A DNA stretch of 11,690 nt from an uncultured Pirellula sp. (GTDB lineage: Bacteria > Planctomycetota > Planctomycetia > Pirellulales > Pirellulaceae): the NCBI GenBank assembly GCA_903892365.1, contig CAITIF010000971.1, positions 1 to 11,690 of the forward strand, given 5' to 3'. A model generated the notes under the pieces. That model was given only the letters and a program-made list of their open reading frames with translations, had not been told where the DNA came from and did no database searches. This document shows positions 6,100 to 11,690 of this stretch, in pieces. A program made the translations under genes and the position numbers. Each line of letters starts with the position of its first letter. Positions within the stretch are counted from its first letter, which is position 1.

Positions 6100-9000
6100 A
6101 ACTGCTCCACATATCCCGCCGATCCATCGCGGACCCAGCCATCCAATTGGCCAGGTTCCTTCATTTGTTGACCTCGCATGGTATGTACAGCCAGATACTC
6201 GCATGCAACATCCGACAAATTGGACATGTCCCCCCAAAGCTTCTCGAATTGAGTTACCGGATACACATCTTCTTGCCCCAACCCCCACCGCTTCTTCACA
6301 TCTTTGATCGTGATGTAAGTGGGCATCTTCGCCGACATGGTACGAACCGCTTGCTGAGTTAGTTCTTCGTTCGCTAACTTCTCGCGATCGAGTTCAAAGA
6401 TGGCTAGCAACTTATCAATATCGATCCAGGTGGTCATGGACGAATAGAAAGATAACGCAAACTCATCTCGCTCACGTGGCATCGCCATGCCCTCCAGAAG
6501 CCGCTTTCGACCTCCGACAATCGCTAAGCCGCCTCCGCGGTCGTCGATCCGCCGGCTGATCACTTCAAAACTAAGGCATGCACCGGAGTCGATGTGCTTG
6601 CTCAAAACAGTCGAATCCAGATTGGCTCCTAGAGTGTCGATGTTGTGCAACATCAACGTCTTTAAACTGGGTTGTGCGACAAGCATCTGATGCAGCACAC
6701 CGTTACGCAGCATATTCGGGACTTCGTACCAATGCCCCACCGGATGCATGCATTGCTGAGGCAGATTGTCGGTATAATCACTGGCTTCGCCTGTCGATTT
6801 TGCCCAACCCAAGATTGCCGCTTGAGCGCTCTCGCGGACTTTCTGTTGTTGTTCATCAAGAACTTGATGCGCCATTTCTTGCCAAAAGAACCGAAGATCA
6901 CGGGCTGTCGGCACGGTTCGCAATCCTACCGACATTCCGCGCGAAAGATGAACGGGCCCTTCATATCCGTAGTAGTTGTGTTCGGACAAATGTTGCTCCA
7001 TCGGACCATGAGTCATGTAACCCGTGGTAAAGACATGAGGCACGGTCGCACCAAAGGTCTGCGAGGTTTTCCTGCTTTTGGCCAAATGGACTTCAATAAA
7101 ACTGCGATGCTTTCCAGCAAACTTGCAGAAAGGGTGCATGCCTTTGACCACCCCAGCACCTCCAGTCCATCGCGATCCAACACCAGCCGCGAGCGTCACA
7201 ACCGCAACTTCGCCTCGTTCCAACGCTTCGCGGCCCGATTTTGATTCCATCGATTGGCCACTAAGCAGGGGATTGAGAGCCCTTAAATCGATCAGGTCCT
7301 TGGCTGGAACATCTTGAATCGTGGTTTCGGGATGAAGGCGATTTTCAGAAAGACCAATACGTCCCGAAAGCAACTCGCTTCGAATCAATTCATGCTGCTG
7401 TCGATCAAAGCCGTTGATGCGCAGCGATTCATGCAACTGCGTCTTCGAGTCGGAACCCGTTTGAGCTTGCGGCAAGATCCGGTCCAGCAGCCATCGAGCG
7501 CGACCATCCCCCTCGCGGCACGATCGGTTCAATCGCATCAGTTCACGCTGCGATTGCGCACTCAGATCACGCATGTCTTTGCGAATCAGCTTGGGGGCTA
7601 AGATCGCATAGTAGCCGTCAGGCATGGTTGCAGCTTCCCCCTGAAGCAGTTCTGCCCAGGATCCACGGTCGTTGATCGCGAAATCATAGACAACCGGATC
7701 CATCGCAAAAGGCAACCGGGTTTGCATCTCGCGTTTGGTGGTTACCAATGTTTGAAGCAACCAATCGCGAGCCTCTTTCTGGACTTCGGGTGCAAAGAAG
7801 AAACCCATCCCTCCACCCGACATGCCTCCAAGCATCAGGAAGCCCCAGAACTGGTCTCCCCAACGGGCCCGGCATTGTTCGATCATCGAATCGGTGAAAC
7901 AATTGGTGCACCATGGGATAATGACTTGAAGTGGACCGACGAAGTTCTCTGTGGTAAGCCGCGCAACGCTTCGAATATCTCCTTGTTCCATCGCATGGAC
8001 CAGGTTCTCAAAAATGCGCTGCGCTTCTAGCCTAGCTTTCCATTCGCGATCGGCTCGAACCAGATATTTTTCAGAAACCATTTCTAAAATGGGTCCGACA
8101 TTTTGCGCCATGCCGCCATAGATCAGAACCAGACTATCTTCCAGAGCCTTTCTGCTCTGAGGCGAAATGCGATCCTCTTTCAGGATCGTGTGCTGTGGCA
8201 TCAAGCGGCCTCGACTGACTCCAAACTCGGGATCGGTCTCCGACGCGAGCACTCCTTCGATCCGTTTGATACCCGGCCATACTCCACCCGAATCTTGCCA
8301 GCCACCGCCTGATCCGCCCAGCCATTCGCCCAAGATGGCTCGTGCGGTGATCAAGCGTTGATCCATCTCTTGGAGCCCGCCTTGCAATTCGGAAACTTGT
8401 CCGGTCGCTCGCATCAAGACCGAAATCAAGCATCCCAATAGATTGGTGGAAACGGCTAACCTGGAACCTTTGGGAATGTCGTTCACCTTGGATACCAGTT
8501 CCAAACCAAGCCCCGGCTCGCCAACAAGCGTTTCAAGCAATTCCGAGATCTTGCGATGGCAACCTTCCATCGCGGGTGGAACCAACCCCGAAGCGATCAG
8601 AGCCGACTTCAGCAGGCCTAGATAATCTTTCGCGAAATCAAACACTTCGTCGATCTCGGTCAGTTCCGCTTCGGCACCTAAATCAGCACTGACCAATCGC
8701 AGCACCGGACGATCGATCACCCTCAGGTAGGCTTCAACAGGTGGTCGCGGCGATGCATCTCGGCCGTAAACCCCCAAGTCAACCGATGCATTGAGAACGC
8801 GAGCCCCCTCGGGGTAATCCATCCCCAAGAAGAAAATATCGCTCCAGCCCGAGTGCGAAAAATCCATGCGCACGCTGGTCTTCTCACTCAAGATCGGAAA
8901 GTCTCCGGTCTCAGGATCGGGGCGGCTTAGCAATTTGTTGAGCCGAAGTGGGTGTTCGCTGGGATGACCGATGCGAAACATCCATTGATTCCCTCGGACG

Positions 9001-9434
9001 GTTCGGACGCTACGGCGGACTTGGTCGGCAAGTGTCTGAATCCCCAGTTGATGGTACGCTCGAGCCAACGCGCTGGAGATGGCCAATGTCGGCCCATCTT
9101 GGCTTTGAATCGCGAGCATATGATCAATCGCTTCAGGGAAACGCCGGCCCAAGATATGCTGGTACGCCTCGTACGGCAGCAAACCACTTTGCGATTCCGG
9201 AAAGGTTTTGGGTAAATGGTAGCGATAGATGGCTGCTAGAAAGAATAAAGCCCGAACGCGATGGTACAGATTGCCGGTCCTGCGACGGAACGTATCTAAG
9301 TCCGCTGCTGCCTCCAACAGCTGGTTGGCCTGGAGACCAAGGCAAAGCGATTCCAGGGTGCGATGCCGAATCGTATCGTCCAGCGATTCAATCGTTTCGA
9401 TCCAAGGGTTGGATTCATGATGGATAGGGGGCAT
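6081..9434 (-). CDS. GHMP (fucokinase-like) kinase / UDPGP pyrophosphorylase fusion
   Basis: This 1117-residue protein appears to join three parts. Residues 1-150 are helical and resemble no named domain. About 185-575 look like a GHMP sugar kinase of the fucokinase branch: SVRMDFSHSGWSDIFFLG (187-204), the loop PKGSRLAVSTNLLG (321-334), GGSGGGWQDSGGVWPGIK (373-390) and GGMSGGGMGFF (536-546). About 740-1090 look like a UDPGP-family nucleotidyltransferase: VTLAAGVGSRW (746-756) with a following Lys764, HPVGHWYE (897-904), NIDTLGANLD (931-940), and GGGLAIVGGRKRLLE (967-981). Such a protein would phosphorylate a sugar at C1 and join it to a nucleotide. Known FKP enzymes have the reverse order (pyrophosphorylase first). 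The kinase loop departs from the usual GSGLGTSS. The start has AGGAAG 8 nt upstream, 15 nt after the preceding stop. The sugar and nucleotide are unknown. Confidence 0.78.
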   Translation of the reverse strand: MPPIHHESNPWIETIESLDDTIRHRTLESLCLGLQANQLLEAAADLDTFRRRTGNLYHRVRALFFLAAIYRYHLPKTFPESQSGLLPYEAYQHILGRRFPEAIDHMLAIQSQDGPTLAISSALARAYHQLGIQTLADQVRRSVRTVRGNQWMFRIGHPSEHPLRLNKLLSRPDPETGDFPILSEKTSVRMDFSHSGWSDIFFLGMDYPEGARVLNASVDLGVYGRDASPRPPVEAYLRVIDRPVLRLVSADLGAEAELTEIDEVFDFAKDYLGLLKSALIASGLVPPAMEGCHRKISELLETLVGEPGLGLELVSKVNDIPKGSRLAVSTNLLGCLISVLMRATGQVSELQGGLQEMDQRLITARAILGEWLGGSGGGWQDSGGVWPGIKRIEGVLASETDPEFGVSRGRLMPQHTILKEDRISPQSRKALEDSLVLIYGGMAQNVGPILEMVSEKYLVRADREWKARLEAQRIFENLVHAMEQGDIRSVARLTTENFVGPLQVIIPWCTNCFTDSMIEQCRARWGDQFWGFLMLGGMSGGGMGFFFAPEVQKEARDWLLQTLVTTKREMQTRLPFAMDPVVYDFAINDRGSWAELLQGEAATMPDGYYAILAPKLIRKDMRDLSAQSQRELMRLNRSCREGDGRARWLLDRILPQAQTGSDSKTQLHESLRINGFDRQQHELIRSELLSGRIGLSENRLHPETTIQDVPAKDLIDLRALNPLLSGQSMESKSGREALERGEVAVVTLAAGVGSRWTGGAGVVKGMHPFCKFAGKHRSFIEVHLAKSRKTSQTFGATVPHVFTTGYMTHGPMEQHLSEHNYYGYEGPVHLSRGMSVGLRTVPTARDLRFFWQEMAHQVLDEQQQKVRESAQAAILGWAKSTGEASDYTDNLPQQCMHPVGHWYEVPNMLRNGVLHQMLVAQPSLKTLMLHNIDTLGANLDSTVLSKHIDSGACLSFEVISRRIDDRGGGLAIVGGRKRLLEGMAMPRERDEFALSFYSSMTTWIDIDKLLAIFELDREKLANEELTQQAVRTMSAKMPTYITIKDVKKRWGLGQEDVYPVTQFEKLWGDMSNLSDVACEYLAVHTMRGQQMKEPGQLDGWVRDGSAGYVEQLCRWSC
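6105..6108 (-). promoter_or_regulatory. Shine-Dalgarno GGAG deciding the CPBP protease start
   Basis: GGAG on the minus strand lies 5 nt before the ATG at 6099, inside the end of the upstream gene. It supports this internal start over in-frame starts up to 6288. Confidence 0.5.
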
Positions 9435-9442
9435 GGTTATCG

Positions 9443-9448
9443 CTTCCT
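9443..9448 (-). promoter_or_regulatory. Shine-Dalgarno AGGAAG for the fusion kinase
   Basis: AGGAAG on the minus strand lies 8 nt before the ATG at 9434, in the 15-nt gap after the stop of the nucleotidyltransferase gene. It fixes the start and fits reinitiation within one transcript. Confidence 0.6.
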
Positions 9449-9449
9449 G

Positions 9450-10286
9450 TTACTTTTGTACCGCAAGAAGCTCAATCATGTCGCTGAGCACTTTATCACG
9501 ATCTACGCCCGACAACGACAGAGCAAGCTGCGTATTGAGCAGTCCGTATTTGATTCCGATGTTGTAGCGGTGCCCTCGTGCCTCGCAAGCCAGATACCTT
9601 TCTCGCGATGCCAGCTCGTTCAATGCTTCGGCAAGAGAAACGGGCCGATCGACGGTCTTAGCGATTCGCTCCAACACTTCCAAGATCATCGGTGTCAGCA
9701 CATGAATACCGAAGAAACAAAGGTACATACCGCTTCGAAAGCCTGCGATGTTCAATTCCTGTTCTGCTAAAGTCGGAGTGGGCTTCTCAATGACTCGTTT
9801 GACTTCATAGAGTCGATCCGTCTGAGGCAATCGAAGTCCACCGATGGCCCCGAAAAACGGAAGCATTTTCTCTTTCGTGGCCTGGACGCCGGATACCGAG
9901 CAGCCTTCCGCACGAGCCACCTCGATCAGCTGCTGGGCACAGCTCTTTTCCTTGCTGCTCAAGTACAAATGGTCCCCGACCAAATGCAAAAAAGGCTCGT
10001 TCCCCAAAAAGGACCGTGCAGATAAAATCGCTTGGCCATACCCTGTTGGTTTGGGCTGGGTAACAAAAGTCAGCATGTCCAGGTAGCCACCTGCGGCCCG
10101 ACGGTAGGCTTCTTCGTTGCCCGGGCTGATGACAATCGCCAAAGACTCGATTCCCGCCGAAACGACTTCTTCAATGATCATTTCCAGGGCTGTTTTTTCG
10201 ACCCCGTCCCGGTCAACCAATCGCTGAAGCGGAAGCGCCGACTGGCCTGGGCCCGCCGCTGTTACAAGGGCTTTGCTGATTTGCAT
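9450..10286 (-). CDS. GalU-like sugar-phosphate nucleotidyltransferase with altered loop
   Basis: This 278-residue protein has the nucleotidyltransferase fold of glucose-1-phosphate uridylyltransferases, which join UTP and a sugar 1-phosphate in the cytoplasm. Landmarks are an N-terminal strand KALVTAAG (5-12), QPKPTGYGQAI (77-87, cf. PLGLGHAV in GalU), the metal-site-like GDHLY (104-108), VIEKP (165-169), and YNIGIKYGLLNTQLAL (241-256). The nucleotide loop is AAGPGQSALPLQRLVDRDG, so the Thr-Arg of GxGTR and the Lys of the PKEMLPL segment are missing. From memory, a planctomycete branch with an LPLQ..VDRDG loop exists, so this may be a variant family rather than a broken gene. I start at the ATG at 10286 (MQISKALVTAAG); the frame stays open upstream to 10421 but that leader has no homologous look. 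It is followed after 15 nt by the kinase fusion. Confidence 0.8.
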   Translation of the reverse strand: MQISKALVTAAGPGQSALPLQRLVDRDGVEKTALEMIIEEVVSAGIESLAIVISPGNEEAYRRAAGGYLDMLTFVTQPKPTGYGQAILSARSFLGNEPFLHLVGDHLYLSSKEKSCAQQLIEVARAEGCSVSGVQATKEKMLPFFGAIGGLRLPQTDRLYEVKRVIEKPTPTLAEQELNIAGFRSGMYLCFFGIHVLTPMILEVLERIAKTVDRPVSLAEALNELASRERYLACEARGHRYNIGIKYGLLNTQLALSLSGVDRDKVLSDMIELLAVQK

Positions 10287-10415
10287 ACTATCGAGTTCAA
10301 TGGTGGAAACAGAAAAACGCTTAAACGCACATTCGCAGACTAACCCGAACCAGGCATCGTTTCTACCTGGCCGCCTGCCCAAAATACCAAGAAATCGTTG
10401 TCTAACCAGAATTTC
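10287..10415. other. Divergent promoter region of nucleotidyltransferase and lipoate ligase
   Basis: These 129 bp lie between two divergent starts and must hold at least the promoter of the minus-strand sugar unit. I see no clear -35/-10 pair or Shine-Dalgarno for either gene. The only dyad is CCAGG (10350-10354) with CCTGG (10366-10370) around an 11-nt loop, which is weak. Confidence 0.35.
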
Positions 10416-11207
10416 ATGCAACTCATTCGGAATACACGGAAAAACCCAGTCGAGAATCTCGCTTTTGACGAAGCCATGATCGAATGGGCCGACACACGGT
10501 CGGAAAACGGCTTACCTAGCGAAGAACTGCTTCGCCTGTGGGAAATGCCCACTCCGTGTGTCGTGCTGGGCCGTGCCAGCAAATGGGATATGGAGGTAAA
10601 CCACGCCAACTGCGAACGCCAAGGGATCCCTGTTTTTCGACGAATGAGTGGCGGCGCCACGGTCGTGGCTGGACCAGGCTGCCTAATGTATTCGCTTCTT
10701 CTGAGCTACGAATCCCGACCCGCGTTGCGAATGCTGGACGTGGCCCATTCCCAGGTAATGCAACGGCTCCAAGTCGCAAGTCAGGCAACCCTGAAAGCAT
10801 TTGACTTACCGGGTGTGATCGAATTGCAAGGAACGTGTGATCTGACTCTGGCCAATCGCAAGTTCTCCGGGAATGCATTGCGATGCAAACGAAACTGGAT
10901 GCTCTATCACGGAACCATATTGATCTCCATGCCACTGGAATGGCTGGGACAGTATCTCTTGGAACCACCTCGTCAGCCCGAGTATCGCGAGAAACGCAAT
11001 CATCTGGATTTCGTGACAACCTTGTTACCAGCCAATTCGAAATGTTCGCCCATCGAATTTCGCCAAGTGCTTGAACGACAAATAGCCATCCAATGGGGCG
11101 CACATAACGTCGAAGGCGAGCCGAGTTTCATCGATGAAATCGAAGCGTTGGAAGAACAGCTCATGGAGACGCGATACGGCAAGGACCAATGGCATCGCGG
11201 ATCCTAG
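10416..11207 (+). CDS. lplA: Lipoate-protein ligase A family protein
   Basis: This 263-residue protein belongs to the BPL/LPL catalytic family, which attaches lipoate (or octanoate) to a lysine of 2-oxoacid dehydrogenase E2 subunits and GcvH in the cytoplasm. Seen in sequence: PVENLAFDEAM (11-21), PCVVLGRASK (47-56), the lipoyl-AMP loop RRMSGGATVVAGPGCLMYS (75-93), and ANRKFSGNALRCKRNWMLYH (146-165), whose Lys149 is the expected catalytic lysine. The protein is short, about 260 residues, without the C-terminal accessory domain of E. coli LplA, so it may need a separate partner or act as an octanoyl/lipoyl transferase (LipM type). I chose the ATG at 10416 because MQLIRNTRKNPVENLAFDEA fits family N-termini; a TTG at 10398 would add six residues. 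Neither has a Shine-Dalgarno. Divergent from the sugar-activation unit. Confidence 0.83.
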   Translation: MQLIRNTRKNPVENLAFDEAMIEWADTRSENGLPSEELLRLWEMPTPCVVLGRASKWDMEVNHANCERQGIPVFRRMSGGATVVAGPGCLMYSLLLSYESRPALRMLDVAHSQVMQRLQVASQATLKAFDLPGVIELQGTCDLTLANRKFSGNALRCKRNWMLYHGTILISMPLEWLGQYLLEPPRQPEYREKRNHLDFVTTLLPANSKCSPIEFRQVLERQIAIQWGAHNVEGEPSFIDEIEALEEQLMETRYGKDQWHRGS

Positions 11208-11300
11208 GGCGATCGAAACGACTTTGACTTCTTGACTCCAACTAGTGAAAATCAATGCCGATTAGTATTCCCATTTTAACGACACTGATTGTCAATAAAG

Positions 11301-11305
11301 AAAGG
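11301..11305 (+). promoter_or_regulatory. Shine-Dalgarno-like AAAGG for the start at 11313
   Basis: AAAGG lies 7 nt before the ATG at 11313. It supports this start over the in-frame TTG at 11289. Confidence 0.45.
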
Positions 11306-11312
11306 TAACGAA

Positions 11313-11678
11313 ATGCTCAAGCAAGAAGGTTACGAACTGATGGGGGCTGCGTTCGAGGTTTACAATGTTCAAGGCTATGGCATGGCAGAAGAAATCTACC
11401 AACAGAGCCTTGAAATCGAACTGGGCCTGCGTTCCATTCCGTTCATCAGCAAAGCACCTGTCGATGTCTACTTCAAAGGGCATAAGCTAAGTACAAAGTA
11501 TCAACCGGATTTGCTTGTTTTCGGCGAAATCGTTGTTGAGCTAAAAGCGATCAAAGCACTTGCGTCGGAGCACGAAGCACAACCATTCAATTACATGCGT
11601 ATCTCTGGAAAAAAAGTTGGCTACTTGATCAACTTCGGGACTGCCTGTGAACTGGAATGGAAACGTTTTGTAATTTGA
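11313..11678 (+). CDS. GxxExxY protein (PD-(D/E)XK nuclease-like)
   Basis: This 121-residue protein carries the family motif GMAEEIY (G..E..Y) near residues 23-29, followed by QQSLEIELGLRSIPF. It then has the PD...E.K-type core YQPDLLVFGEIVVELKAI, where the Asp, Glu and Lys match the catalytic triad of PD-(D/E)XK nucleases, and a late INFG. The size fits PF13366 (GxxExxY / PDDEXK_3) proteins, which are frequent as single genes in planctomycetes and many other bacteria and have no settled function. The longer in-frame TTG at 11289 is less likely because the ATG has AAAGG upstream. It lies 105 bp after the lipoate ligase, on the same strand, with no terminator visible between them; co-transcription is possible but not shown. 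Confidence 0.85.
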   Translation: MLKQEGYELMGAAFEVYNVQGYGMAEEIYQQSLEIELGLRSIPFISKAPVDVYFKGHKLSTKYQPDLLVFGEIVVELKAIKALASEHEAQPFNYMRISGKKVGYLINFGTACELEWKRFVI

Positions 11679-11690
11679 ACAGAACTACCA

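Noticed and set aside
6672..7244. 190-residue plus-strand open frame inside the fusion gene
   Set aside because: It is antisense to well-recognised UDPGP motifs and has no domain of its own.
10350..10370. CCAGG/CCTGG dyad in the divergent promoter region as an operator
   Set aside because: The stem is only 5 bp with an 11-nt spacer, which is expected by chance in 130 bp of GC-rich DNA.

Overview
The window looks like chromosomal DNA from a planctomycete of the Pirellula/Rhodopirellula type. The grounds are its moderate GC content, a subunit-C protein of the tetrahydromethanopterin-linked formyltransferase/hydrolase complex, a secreted Tyr/Pro-rich protein of a planctomycete-specific kind, a CBM9-like domain with the planctomycete-style HRGTTYCHRF signature, many genes without a clear Shine-Dalgarno, and short GC-rich intergenic repeats. 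This placement is inference from recognised protein families; no rRNA or phylogenetic marker is present.

Layout. The left edge (1-278, minus) carries the 5' part of a small single-pass membrane protein that runs out of the window. Next is an MFS transporter (444-1682, minus). A gene-poor divergent intergenic region (1683-2364) follows; it is packed with stem-loops and inverted repeats and holds the second copy of a 23-bp repeat whose first copy forms the stop codon of the MFS gene. A small secreted protein (2365-2796, plus) converges on a long minus-strand series. That series, in transcription order from 10286 down to 2808, is: a GalU-like nucleotidyltransferase (10286-9450); a 1117-residue fusion of a helical region, a GHMP/fucokinase-like kinase and a UDPGP-type pyrophosphorylase (9434-6081); a CPBP/CAAX-type membrane protease (6099-5476); a signal-peptide-bearing methyltransferase-like protein (5356-4385); a CBM9/DOMON-like protein (4388-3708); and FhcC/FwdC-like subunit C (3701-2808). 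Divergent from the series are a lipoate-protein ligase (10416-11207, plus) and a GxxExxY/PD-(D/E)XK-like protein (11313-11678, plus).

How the genes fit together. The three upstream minus genes are tightly packed (15-nt gap, then 19-nt overlap) and look like one transcription unit for making or activating a nucleotide sugar; two different nucleotidyltransferase folds sit side by side. The three downstream minus genes form a second packed unit, with a GTGA stop/start overlap and then a 6-nt gap, separated from the first by about 120 bp. This unit ties a C1-metabolism subunit to two proteins of unknown role.

The least ordinary parts are the kinase-UDPGP fusion with an altered kinase glycine loop, the neighbouring GalU-like enzyme with a rewritten nucleotide-binding loop, the exported methyltransferase fold coupled to a CBM9-like partner, and the nested inverted-repeat element between 1808 and 2075. 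I saw no tRNA, rRNA, CRISPR array, transposase or convincing intrinsic terminator.
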